This document shows positions 48,551 to 60,672 of a stretch of 64,000 nucleotides of DNA, one piece after another. The first letter of the stretch is position 1. Each line of letters starts with the position of its first letter. Source of the DNA: Viscum album (taxonomy: Eukaryota > Streptophyta > Magnoliopsida > Santalales > Viscaceae); the NCBI GenBank assembly GCA_963277665.1, contig OY728152.1, positions 1,187,190,357 to 1,187,254,356 of the forward strand, written 5' to 3'. Both the position numbers and the translations under genes were made by a program. Below the pieces are notes generated by a model. The model made no database searches, was not told the DNA's origin, and saw only the letters and a program-made list of their open reading frames with translations.

Positions 48551-51500
48551 TGTAACATCACAAGTAAATAAAGAATAAAACATATTTCATATTTATTAAT
48601 ATTTTCTAATTAAATATTAATTTTACATTAAAGGGTTGCTATGTTCGATAGCAGACTCGATATGCGACATCAGGTTTCTTTGAAATCTTACATTGCACAC
48701 TAATAAAATAATAATATTATTTTAAATGGTAGTTAACTCCTAGCCATTGTATTGGCGGGAATGAAAAAAATAACTACAATATTATGATACATGTTTTCGA
48801 AATGTATTTACATTTATCCAATAAAAAGTTAGAGGCTTAAAATTTTAATGAATCTAATTCTAAGCATAATTTACATTAAAAGGTATATTTACCACCTTTA
48901 AATGGAGAACCCTCTTTAAATCTACTTTTGGTCATTATTATATGTTCTACTTGACCAAATTAAATTCTTCTTTAGATTTGGGTCATCACTTTTTACTTTT
49001 GGTAATTTTTTGGTATTTTTCTTATAAATTTCATTTTTAGTGAATAGTGAGAAATATTGTATTATAATTTAAATGTGCCTTTTAATCTAATTTATCTATA
49101 TGGTTAAATTATATTCATAATTGGATTTAAACTGTAATTAGAATATAGTTTTACTGTTTAATCTAATTTTTTTTATTGAAATTATTTTCACTATGAAATT
49201 TGATATAAACAAGTATTAATCTTTTGATAGTTATTGTTTCATAAAAACACGCTATTTGTTTTGATAACGGCAATTAAATTTAAACTAATTAATGAAACTT
49301 CTATGTTTATAATTTGGTAAAATAGACATAATTTTTGAATTCGGACTATCAAATATAGCTTAGGCTGAATATTTGGTATTTATCTGAAAAATATCAGTTT
49401 TTGATGAATAGTGAAACCACTTAGTAGTACTTAAAAAACCAAATTTTCATTTAAATGAAAATTTACCACTTCATTGAATTGAATTTACAAAATCCAACAT
49501 AAATGGTTTTTTTATTAAGTAGACTGTGGTTCAATAAAATAAAAATAATTTTTGATGAATAGTATCTTTTGACCTTTATTTACCAAGGTAAAAGGTAAAT
49601 AACTTAATTTAAGGTAGAAATAATATTATAATAATTCAAAATTACCTTAACATTTGTCCAAACCTTATTGGTTAAGTAATTTACTACAATTTTCATCTTT
49701 TTGTCGATTTTGGGACCCCAATTGGTAACATGGGAGTTATAATGACAATTTAGATTAATTAACTTAATGTAAAAGCTAAAATAACAAAAACAAATATCTT
49801 TTAGTAAATTAATTTTTACAAGGAGTTATATAAATTATCCTTTCAACTATCAATATTAATTTGAAATCATAAAATATTTCCTATATAATGTTATTTTTAA
49901 AAAAAAAATTAGAAATCAAATAATTTAAATTATTTATGACACAATAATGACGGACTGTTTACCTAATTAATAAATCATTTAATTAAATAAGAATAAAAAT
50001 ATTAAAATAACATCCAAAACCTGTCCAATTCTTATTGGATGATTTTATTTCGACCATTAGTAATCTTATCTTTCACTCTAACTATTTTTGGGCCTTTTGA
50101 AACCGAATATATGTTTATAATAAAATATTATTTTCTCACTTTCCTAAAGATCCCCTCCTCCTCCTTATAAAAATCTCTCACTTATATCCAATTCCTAACA
50201 CCACTAAAGACTTTTGGTTTATCCCACCTTGGCCCAATTAGACTCCCTACATCCCTCTCCTCTTCCTATAAGCCTTACCTTAGGCAGAAGGCACTTCAAG
50301 ATGTTCTTTTGGTTCTAATCAAAGGAAGTTACCCAAATTAAAGGTAACTGTTTCTCTTAACTTATTTATTTTATTTTAATTATCCGATAACTAAACTCAT
50401 TTTATTCCTTTATTTTATAACTACACCATTATCCTCAGAATACTAGGATGTTTTTATTAGAAGGATTCAAACTACACTAACACACACCTCCATCTAATTT
50501 GTGAAGAACATACTGTTTCTGTGGATGGAAAACTAACACCTCACGAGACGATGATTGTTAGATTATCTCCTACCTCATATCATGGTGTCCATTAAGATGA
50601 CACTATATTTATATATGTTATATGTTATTTTTATGTTTTCTTTATGAATATTTATTTTTCTTTTATAGCATAACTTTATAGTTTCCATGATGGGTAAACA
50701 TGATAATTTCATTTGAGGAAGTGCAGACTAATGCCCCCTCAATGTGATATGACTCGTTAATGCCATATGTGGGATGTATAAATTATGTATTTAATGATAT
50801 TATATATGATATTATACTAGATGTATTATATACCTATGTATCATTATGTTTTAATTCTATTAAAATAATATATAGAAATGAAAGTAGCATTCATGCGTAC
50901 GTATGACTTACCATCTCCATGAATGGTGCATTTTATTTCATACCTCCAAATGATATGTACTGTAATAAATAAATATATAAACATGATATATATGATATAT
51001 ATCATATATATGATATCTAAATAATTAATATCATTCTGTATATAATGGACTATTTACCCCATGGACAACTTGTAAATATAAGGTGTTCATTTTTTACTCA
51101 AGTACCAATGGTCGACAAGACAATCATTGTTAACTTAAATGATTACATAATTTGTATAACATGGTAATAAGGGATATTAAATGAATAATGAACTTGATAA
51201 ACGTTCTTAAGAATGTAGAAATTAACTTTATTTTATTATTCAGTATATTAAAGAATGAACGGGTCAACTCGGACATGAGGTAAGGGTCTACATCTCAATC
51301 TCCATTCATTGTGGAATATTTAGTTTTATACACGACTTTATTTTATACACCCCTTTGACATTTCATTTCTTTCAAAGGGAATATTTTTATACAGACTGTT
51401 TTACTAAATTTCAAAATGGAATGTTTTTTTGCGTACATGGTGACAATGACTTTTTAGCCGCCGCGAGTATTATTTGATATTTTGGCATCCTTAACAAGCC

Positions 51501-52320
51501 GTAATATTTTTTTAAAGGAAAATAAATACCGTATACTTTAGTTACGTATTTTGGTATTGAAAATGAATTTGAAAATGGATTTATTTTTTCAATATCATTA
51601 AATGGTACTTTGTTATTTGAATGTGGAAATGATATCGTTCTTTTATTCTTATGTTATGTGTTATCATCATGTTATGGTTCTTGGGCATTATTTCTAGATA
51701 CGGGTGGCTCTGTGATTACACTACGGAAGGTGAGCCCGAGATAGCTCTCCAATGCATTGGGTAACGTGACGGTGGTAGACATGAATGTTTCTTCTAAGAT
51801 ATTTTGGGAATATACTGTGATGTGTATTCCCACGTAACTCCCTATATAGCTGTGATAGCTACAATATATGTATGTTATGGATACCACAAGTTACATTTAT
51901 GATTTATGATTTCTCTATGTTATTCATAAATATTATGTTTTAATGATGTAAGTAAACAAGTTTATGTTTTGAAAGTATTTATGAACAAATGTTTTCGTTA
52001 TTTGTTTTATAACCCTTACTATGATTTTTATTCTCATCCCAGGTTTTGAAATGTTTTCACATGACATAAAGATGAATAGGGTCGAGGATGGGGTCCAGGA
52101 AAAGTCATGCTATCTAAAACATGGGACAAGACATGACACTTTTTTTCATGGGTATTTATTTTATGAAAAAAGTGGAAACTGTGTATAAGTGTCTACTTTG
52201 TAAACTTTTGAGATGTAATAGTTATGTCCTAATGCTTTAAAACTCTAAACATGAAACGATCCTTAATGTGAATTATTCATTTAATATGTATTATGTAATG
52301 TTTAAGGTTGGGTCCTTATA
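48551..52320 (+). repeat. Element C LTR 2 (3770 bp, shared middle LTR)
   Basis: Starts TGTAACATCACAAG and ends GGGTCCTTATA. It is preceded by a polypurine tract and followed by a primer site, so it serves as 3' LTR of the first unit and 5' LTR of the second. The TATA box is at 50165. Conserved blocks lie at 50887-50940 and 51428-51475, AT-type dinucleotide runs at 50980-51020, and the ATAGCTCTCCAATGCATTGG block at about 51735-51770. Confidence 0.88.
50165..50173 (+). promoter_or_regulatory. TATA box of element C LTR 2
   Basis: TTATAAAAA, the same position and context as in LTR 1. Confidence 0.65.
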
Positions 52321-52322
52321 GT

Positions 52323-52334
52323 TGGTATCAGAGG
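52323..52334 (+). other. Primer-binding site, element C copy 2
   Basis: TGGTATCAGAGG, identical to the copy at 43886. Confidence 0.85.
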
Positions 52335-52464
52335 TCAATTTAGATAACATTAGGAGATAGGGTATTGTTAAGATAGTATCCATAAAGTAATTTATGTTAA
52401 TATTGAATTCATATAGCATTTACAGATTACCATGTTTCTTCACCTTAGATATTTCTGTGTTCAG

Positions 52465-53570
52465 AATGGTTTTCCATAGAGAAAACAGGGCAGCTATGTT
52501 GAGATGACATCAGGAGGAAGACTACCTCCGAAATCAGCAACCTGAGATGGTCGGAATCAGAACTGAATAGCTTGTTGTAGTGATGGCACAGTTGACTCAG
52601 GATATAAATATTGGTGGTATACATGCGTGAGATCAGCCAGATTAACTACATAGAAACGTGTCAGTTGTGGATAATTTCATGAGGCAACATCCCTTATCAT
52701 TTAGAGGATCATATGACATGGTTCTAGTATAAGGGTGGATTAAAGCATTGGTAAAGATTTTCAATGTCATGGGTTTTTCATAACATCAATAGGATAGTCT
52801 CACAGTTTACTGTTTTGAAGGTGAAGCTGATCAGTGGTGGTCGATGATGAAAACTATAAGGGATGGTGAGGAGATTGATGCACTCGATTAGGATGAATTT
52901 AAAGGTATATTTCTTGAGAAATATTTTCCTAAGGTGGTTTGTCTTAGAATGGAAAACAAATTCCCAGAATTGAGGTAGGAGGATGACTCAGTGGCTGCTT
53001 ATGAATAAAAATTAACTCTAATGGCATGGTATGCTCCGAATTTCATACATGATCTTGGTAGTAAAATCAACTGTTTTTTATTTGTATTAAATCCAATGTA
53101 TTGAAGGCATTTAGAATCTTGTGAGTTCAAAAGTTTTGAAAAACTTTTTCGTTCTGCGGAGAAGGTGGAAATGGAGTTTTCTAATGATCATGTGTTCTTT
53201 GAAAAACAACAGAATAAGAGGTCGAGGTGGCAGGAGAAAGGTAAGAACTCTTCAAAAAATGTCTGATGGTAAGAAATTTAAGTTTACAGTTTTTGAAAAT
53301 TGTGGTAAAAAGAATGGGGGGGGAATGTCTTTTGAATTCTGGTCAGTGCTACCGATGTGGTAAAATGGGACATAAGGCTCATAATTGGACTAAAAAATAT
53401 TAGGGTAATGGTAAGACCAAATCTGATTAACAGTCAATAAAATGTTTTAAGTGCAATGAAATGGGTCATTATACAAATGAGTGTCCAAAAAAATACTTAA
53501 CTGAAGGAAATTAGCTAGACTACAAGTAGAAAGGGGTGGTTAAATCCTCGGCAACTACATTAGTAGATGT
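52465..53570 (+). pseudogene. gag: Element C copy 2 gag, broken
   Basis: Collinear with the copy 1 gag. The start ATG is at 52465 (M-V-F-H-R-E-N). The capsid part is interrupted by many stops, and a frameshift leaves an open piece at 53121-53363 in the wrong frame for most of its length. Two zinc knuckles follow. At 53347 C-Y-R-C-G-K-M-G-H-K-A-H-N-W has its last cysteine changed to Trp. At 53443-53484 C-F-K-C-N-E-M-G-H-Y-T-N-E-C is fully intact. Copy 1 has lost the histidine in both. Confidence 0.88.
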
Positions 53571-53589
53571 TGGGCCATCAAATGAAGTT

Positions 53590-55560
53590 ATATCGGGTAC
53601 AATATTTCTTTGATCAGATTTTTCCATTGTGTTGTTTGATTCAGGTGCCACAAACTCTTAAATTTCTTAGACTTTTTCTAGTAAATTGGGAATTGAATTA
53701 AAGATATGAATACATAATGTACACCAAAAACACTTGGAGGAAGTTTTGAGAGAAAAAGAAAAGATAATAACATTCATGTCCTTGTCTGTAGAAATAATCT
53801 ACCTACAAACATTATTGTTTTTCCTCTAATAGAGTTTGATGTTATTTTGGGTATGGATTGGCTATCTTTTTATCATGCAAAGATCTACTGCAGAGCTAAA
53901 GAGGTTTCTTTTCAGAATGATTTTTAGTTTGTAATAAGAAATTAACCCTTTATTTTGATAATATATTAGGAATCTAAGAAACTAGTAAAACCTGGAAATG
54001 AATTTTACCTTATACATATTGTTGAAAACAAAGGAACTGTTCAGATTAATGATGTGCTAGTGGTAAATGAGTATCTTGATGTTTTTCCTGATGATTTTTT
54101 TGGTATTATACCTGATCAGGATGTTGAATTTAATATTGACTTAGTTATTGATGCTAAACCAATTTCAAAAACCCCTTACTAAATGGCTCATATTGAACAT
54201 TTATATTTAAAGAAGAAATTGCAGGAGTTATTAAAAAAGGCTTCATTCGACCTAGCACATCACCTTTGGGTCCTCCTGTCTTGTATGAAAAAAAATTAGG
54301 GTTCAATGAGACTTTTCCTTTATTATAGGGCATTGAATAACATCAATATTAAGAACAAGTATAATTTTCCTCATATAGATGATTTGTTTGATCAGCTCTA
54401 GGGTGCTCAGTTTTTATCAAAGATTGATTTGGGTTTGGGGTACCCTCAGTTGAAAGTAAAGGAAGAAGACATTCTGAAGACCGCATTTTGTACTAGATAT
54501 GGACATTATAAATTAGTACTTATGCCTTTTGGTTTAACCAATGTGGCTACTGTATTCATGGATCTTATAAATAGAATTTCTTGTCAGTTCTTGGATAAGT
54601 TTGTGGTTGCGTTCATTGATGATATTTTAGTTTATTCAAAATGTAAAGAGGAACTTGAAATTCATTTTAGGGTTGTCATGAAAACCTTAAAAGAAAAGAA
54701 ACTATATGGGAGATTTAGTAATTGTGAGTTTTGGTTGCAATAAATTTCTTTCCATAGTCACATTATTTTAAAAGATGGCATACCGGTTGAGCCTACTAAA
54801 ACCAAAGATGTTGAATAATGGACAAGACCCACAAATATTACTAAGATTCGTAGTTTTCAGGGTTTTGTAAGTTATTACTGGAGGTTTTTGGAACATTTCT
54901 CATGGTTATCGAGTCCAATGACTGAGTTAAATCCAAAAGGTGTTAAATTCTTATAGACAAAAGAATATGATGATTGTTTTTATGAATTGAAATGAAGATT
55001 GGTGAATTCTCAAGTTTTTGTACTACCATACAGAAATGGTGAGTATGTTATCATAGTGATTCTTCGTTGAATGACATGGTTGTGTCCTAATGTATAATGA
55101 TCAGGTAGTTTCTTATTCTTCATGTCAGTTGAAACCACATGAGTTAAATTACCCTACACATGATTTGAAATTAGCTGGTGTTGTTTTTTCATTAAAAACA
55201 TCGAGGCGTCATTTTTATGGAGTAAAATGTGAAATATATACTGATCACAAAATTTTAAAGTATATATTCACTCAAATAGAATTGAATATGAGATAGAAGA
55301 AATGGTTATAATTAATGAAGGATTATGATTTCACGATCCATTACCATCTGAGAAATGCAAATAATTTGGATGATGCATTTAGTCGAAAATGTAATGCTTC
55401 AATATCCATGTTACATTTTGAACAAGACCCTTTGGTTTTGGATTTCAAAAAATTTGGCATAAAAGTTATTGGTGAAAAAAATTCTTCGGTTTTGTATCAG
55501 GTGTCAGTGAGATCATCCCTATCTTGGAGAATTAAGCAATCACAGAAGGAAGACAGTGAG
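53590..55560 (+). pseudogene. pol: Element C copy 2 protease, RT and RNase H, broken
   Basis: The protease has I-V-L-F-D-S-G-A-T-N-S at about 53623-53658 (Asp codon 53638), active site intact, but stops follow at once. I-L-G-M-D-W-L closes the domain near 53850. RT is best preserved in the open piece 54429-54743 (104 codons): [33 protein letters not shown] (catalytic pair at 54618-54623 intact) and N-C-E-F-W-L-Q. RNase H is frameshifted near 55040. The connection then reads [15 protein letters not shown] and [12 protein letters not shown] in 55090-55296, and D-Y-D-F-T-I-H-Y-H in 55315-55563. It still contains too many breaks to make an enzyme. Confidence 0.9.
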
Positions 55561-56950
55561 TAACAGAAAAAGTTAGAGTTTGGTCCAAATGGTAAGTTTC
55601 CTGAATTTAACATTAATAATGATTGTGTTTTGTGATTTGGAAAGAGATTATGTGTGCCTTGTGATTCACAGATGAAGAATGAGTTGTTATGTGATGATCA
55701 TAGTTTCCCATTTTCAGTTCATCCGGGTAGTACTAATATGTACATAGATCTTCGGGAGTATTACAGGTGATATGGAGTGAAAAGATATATTGTTGATTTT
55801 ACTATGAAGTGTTTAACTTGTCGGCAGGTTAAAGCAGAGCATCAGTTACCAAAAGGGATTCTTTAGCCTTTACTAGTGCTAGATTGGAAATTGTAAAATA
55901 TATCCCTGGGCATTGTTTTGGGATTAATGAAAACATCCCGAGGTAATAATGTATTCTGGGTTATTTATGATTGGTTGACTAAATCTACTCATTTCCTTCC
56001 TATTTGACATACATTGTCTCTATATCAACTTTCATGGTTGTATGTTAAAAAGATAGTCAAGTTTCATGGAGTTACCCTCTCCATTGTATCTGATTGTGAT
56101 CCCAGGATTACTTCTATCTTTTGAAAAGGCCTTCATAAGTCGTTGGGTACAAAATTAAACTTTAGTACCACTTTTCATCCTCAATCATATGGGAAATCCG
56201 AATGATGAATTCAAAAATTGGAGGATATGTTACGTTCTTACTTGATGGATTATCAGGGATGTTGGGACCAACATCTTTCTTTGGTTTAATTTTCATATAA
56301 TAACAGTTTTCATTCCAGTATACAAATGGCTCCACTTGAGGCAGTATATAGAAAGCGTTTTCAACCTCTAGATTTTTGGGATGAAGTAGGTGAATGGAAG
56401 CTGATGGGAAATAATTGGTAAAAGAGATTTCAGAGAAAGATTAGTTGATTTAAAAGCACATGAGAAAATATTAGATCAGACAGAAAAGTTATTGAGATAA
56501 CTGGAGGAAGGATCTTTATTTTGAGGTAGGTGATCATTCCCAACTCAATGTTTCTCCACGGAAAAGTGTGATGTGTTTTGGTATGAAGGGAAAGTTTAGT
56601 CCAAGGTTCAGTGGACCTTATGAAATTCTGGAGAAAGTTGGATTTGTTGCATACAGAGTGGGTTTAGCACTATGTTTTTCCCAGGTACACAATGTTTTTA
56701 ATGTTTTGATGTTGAGAAAGTATATTCTAGATCCCTCTCATGTTTTGAGCCCAAAGGTAGTTCATTTTAATGAGAATCTCTATAATGAAGATCAAAAAGT
56801 TCATATTTTTTTACCATAGAGAGAAGTGTTGCAGAATAAGGTAATTCACTAGGTAATGGTTTTGTGGAAAACCCATATGGTTGAAAGGCAACGTGGGAAT
56901 CTAAAAATGATACGAAGGATAAATACCACCACTTATTTTGATAATTAATA
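55561..56950 (+). pseudogene. pol: Element C copy 2 integrase and chromodomain, broken
   Basis: The zinc-binding region keeps H-P-G-S-T-N-M-Y and M-K-C-L-T-C-R-Q-V-K-A-E-H-Q-L-P-K-G (about 55805-55860). The core has lost the first catalytic Asp (S-L-G-I-V-L-G-L where copy 1 has S-M-D-I), but keeps I-V-S-D-C-D-P-R and F-H-P-Q-S-Y-G-K-S-E, followed by two stops. From 56568 an open piece of 83 codons carries M-K-G-K-F-S-P-R-F-S-G-P-Y-E-I-L-E-K-V-G and H-N-V-F-N-V-L-M-L-R-K-Y-I. The chromodomain to about 56935 is shifted, with E-V-L-Q-N-K-V-I-H and L-W-K-T-H-M-V-E. Confidence 0.88.
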
Positions 56951-56970
56951 TTGCGAGGAAACACAATTCC

Positions 56971-56985
56971 CAAAAGGGGGAAGGA
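56971..56985 (+). other. Polypurine tract, element C copy 2
   Basis: CAAAAGGGGGAAGGA, identical in its core to the tract before LTR 2, directly before LTR 3. Confidence 0.85.
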
Positions 56986-58504
56986 TGCAACATCCCAGGT
57001 AAATAAAGAGAAAGGCATATTTCATATTTATTAATATTTTTGAATTAAATATTAATTGTACTTTAAAGGGGTTTCTATGTTTGAGAGAGTACCGGCTACA
57101 CAATAATTGGTTTCTTTGAAATCTTATGTTGCACACTAAAAATATAATATTATTATTTTAGATGGTATTTAACTCCTAGTCAATGTATTGTAGGGAATGA
57201 TCAAACTAACTACAATATGATTATACATGTTTTTTAAATATAGTTGAACCCTCTTTAAATATAGTTTTGGTCATTTTTATATGTTCTATTTGACCAAATT
57301 TAATTTATCTTTATATTTGGGTCATCAAAATTTACTTTCGCTAATTTTTTGTTATTTTTCTGATAAAGTTAATTTTTTAATGAATATTCAAAAATAATTT
57401 ATTTTAATTAAACTGTGAATTTTAATATAATTTATTTATATTGATAGATTATCATTATAATTGGATTCAAAGTGTAATTAGAATATATTTTTACCATTTA
57501 ATCCAATGTTGTTTATTGAATTTAATTTCACATTGAAATTTGACATAAACATGTATCAATATTTTGATAGTTATTGTTTCCTAAAAATCCACTATTTGTT
57601 TTGATAATGGGAGTTAATTTTTAATCAACTAATTCATCTTCTATGTTTAGAATTTGGTAAAATAGACATAATTTTTGAATTCGGACTATCAAATAAATCA
57701 AGGGCTTATTTTTTTGAAATTTTCTGAATAACGTCAATTTTTTATGAATAGTCAAACCACTTAGAATTAGTTAAGAAAACCAACATTTTCATTTACATAG
57801 AATTTTACCACATCATTGAATTGAATTTCAAAAATCCAACATCCATGGTTTATTTTAGTAAGTAAAATGTGGTTCAAAAAGATGAAAATTATTTTTGATG
57901 AATAGTAACTTTTGACTTTTATTTAACATGGTTAAAGGTAAATAATGTAATTCAAGTTAATATGAATAATATAATAATACAAAATTACCCTAACACTTTT
58001 TCTATCCTTATTTTTTGAGTCATTTATGATCATGGTAATATTTTTGTCTATTTTGGGATTTCATTGAGCCACTTGGGAGTGAAAATGACAATTTAGATTA
58101 ATTAACTTAAAGTAATGGAAAAAATGACAAAAACAAATATCTTTTAGTAAATTAATTATTAAAATGGGTTATATAAGTTATCGTTTAGACTATAAAAATT
58201 AATTGGAAATCTAACATTATTTCCTACATCATGGTATTTTTTTATAATTTTTAGACATCAAATAATTTAAATTATTTATGACAAAAGGATGATGTAGTGT
58301 TTACCTCATTAATAAATCATTTAATTAAATAAGATTATAAATTTTAAAATAACATCCAAAACTAGTCCAATTTTTATTGAATGGTTTTATTTCTACCAGG
58401 AGTGATATTAAATTTGACTCTAATTTTTTGGACCTTTTTAAAAGGGATATAATTTTATAATAAAATAACATTTTCACACTTTTTTAAAGAGCACCATCTC
58501 CCCC

Positions 58505-58514
58505 TAATAAAAAG
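58505..58514 (+). promoter_or_regulatory. Degraded TATA box of element C LTR 3
   Basis: TAATAAAAAG at the position where LTR 1 and LTR 2 have TTATAAAAA. Confidence 0.45.
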
Positions 58515-59305
58515 TCCCCACTTATAACCAATTCCTCACACCTCTAAAGCCTTTTGGATCATACCTCCTCTTCCCAGTTAAACTCTATACATCCCTCTCC
58601 TCCTATTATAAGCCTTAACTTAGGCTTAAGGTAGTTCAAGAAGTCATTTTGGTTCATACTAATGGAAGTTACCCAAATTGAAGGTAACGGTTTCTCTTAA
58701 CTTCTTTTCTTTTATTTTACTTATCCAACCCATAAACTCATTTTATTTCTTTATTTTATAACAAAATAAATATCCTCAATATACTAGGATATTTTTATGA
58801 GAACTATTAGAACTAAAATTACACACACCTCCATATAATGGGTAAAGAACATACTGGTTCTGTGGATGGAAAACTAACACCTCACGAGATGATGATTGTT
58901 CAATTATCTCCTACCGCCTATAATGGTTGCCATTCAAATGATACTATATATATATATATGATATTTTTTATTTTTCTGTTTTCTTTGTGCTTCTGTATTT
59001 TTCTTTTGTATCATATCTTTATGGTTTCCATTATAGGTAAACTCTATAATTTCATTTGAGGAAGTGTGGACTATCGCCCCCTCAAAGTGATATGACTCGT
59101 TAATGCCATCTGTGGGATGTATAAAGGATTGAGATAATGATATTATATATGATATTATATTGGAAGTATAATATACCTATGTATCATTATGTTTTAATTC
59201 CATTAAAATAAGAAATAAAAATTAAAGCAGTGTTCATGCGTAGGTACGGCTTACCATCTCCATGAACGGTGCATTTCATTTCTTACCTCCAAATGATATG
59301 TACTA

Positions 59306-59372
59306 TTATAAATATATATATATATAGATATATACTGGATATATATGATATATATGATATATATGATATCTG
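59306..59372. repeat. AT-dinucleotide and ATATG microsatellite in LTR 3
   Basis: A run of TATATATA followed by several GATATATAT units. It is expanded compared with the equivalent places in LTR 1 (42541-42590) and LTR 2 (50980-51020). Confidence 0.8.
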
Positions 59373-60667
59373 AATAATTAATATCATCTTGGATATAATG
59401 GACTATTGACCCCATGTACAACATTTAAATATAAGGTGTTCATTTTTGACTCATGTACCAAATGTTGACAAAGCTATCGTTATTATCAAGAATGATTAAA
59501 TAATGTTTATAACAAGATAATAAGTGATATAAAATGAATAATAAACATGAAAAATGATCTTATGCAATTATACATTAACTTTAGTTTATTATTCCAGATA
59601 TCCAAGAAAGAACTGTTCATGTCAGACATGAGGTAAGGGACTTCATCTCAATCTCCTTTCATTGAGGAATATTCAGTTTTATACACGACATTATTTTATA
59701 CACCCCTTTGAATTTTAATTTAATTTAGATGGAATCATTTTATATGAACCATTTTACTAAATGTCAAAAAAGAATGTTTTTTGCATACACTGTGACAATG
59801 ACCTTTGCACCGCCGTGAGTATTATTTGATCTTTTGGCTTCACTATCAAGTCACAATGTTTTTAAAAAGGAAAATAAATACTATATACTAATTTTACGTA
59901 TTTTGGTATTGAAAATGACTTTGAGAATGAATTAATTTTTTCAATATCTGGAAATGGTATTTTTCCAGTATGGAAATGTTATCTTTACTTTGTGGTTATG
60001 TTAGGTGTTGTGATCATGTTATGGTTATTGTGCATTATTTACATATTCGGGTGGTTCCATGATAAACCTAGGGTGGCTGAGCCCGAGATATCTCTCCAAT
60101 TAATTGTGTAATGTGAAGGAGGTAAACTTGAATGTTTCTCCTAAGAGATTTACAGAATATACTGTGATGGGTATTCCAATGTAACTCCCTATGTAGCTGT
60201 GATAGCTACAATATAATTATGTTATGGATGCCACAAGTTGCCTTTATGATTTATGATTTCTATGTGTTATTCATAAATATTTTGTTTTCATGAGGTAAGT
60301 AAATGAGTTTATGTTTTGTATGTAAGTACGAGAAAATGTTTTTTTCTTTGTTCTATAACCCTTACTGAGTTATTTATGATCATCCCAAGTTTTGAAATGT
60401 TTTCACATGACTTAAAAATGAACAGGGTCAAGGATGGGGTTAAGGAATATTCATTCTATCTAAAACATGGGACTAGACATGACTCTTTTTTTCAAGAGTA
60501 TTTATTTTTTGAAAAAAATGAAAAATGTGTAGAGGTTTCTACTTTGTAATCCTCTGAGATGTAATAGTTATGTCCTAATTCTCTAAAACTCTAAACCTAA
60601 AAATATCCTAAATATGAATTATTCATTTTATTCATTATTATGTAATGTTTAAGGTCTACTTCATATA

Positions 60668-60672
60668 TTTAG
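60668..60672. repeat. Target-site duplication of element C (right), TTTAG
   Basis: Exact match to 40108-40112. Confidence 0.85.

Larger units (their letters stand above)
40113..60667 (+). mobile_element. Element C: tandem chromovirus, LTR-internal-LTR-internal-LTR
   Basis: Three direct LTRs (40113-43883, 48551-52320, 56986-60667) alternate with two internal regions (43884-48550, 52321-56985) of 4667 and 4665 bp. The repeat period is 8438 then 8435 bp. Both internal regions have a primer site at the left, gag, protease, RT, RNase H, integrase, chromodomain and a polypurine tract at the right, all on the plus strand. One 5-bp duplication (TTTAG) flanks the whole 20.6 kb. This structure arises when an element recombines unequally with a copy of itself through the LTRs. 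The clade is probably Tekay/Del, judged by the long LTRs, the TGTAACATCCC start, the Met-tRNA primer site and the chromodomain. Both coding copies are dead. Confidence 0.88.
56986..60667 (+). repeat. Element C LTR 3 (3682 bp)
   Basis: Starts TGCAACATCCCAGG and ends in TTCATATA, followed at once by TTTAG. It is about 90 bp shorter than the other two. Most of the difference is one deletion near 57235, where the stretch from the ATGTATTT block to the block before GAACCCTCTTTAAATA is absent. The TATA position is TAATAAAAAG (58505-58514). Blocks with GCGTA...CATCTCCATGAACGGTG lie at 59231-59280 and with CCGCCGTGAGTATT at 59778-59825. Confidence 0.87.
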
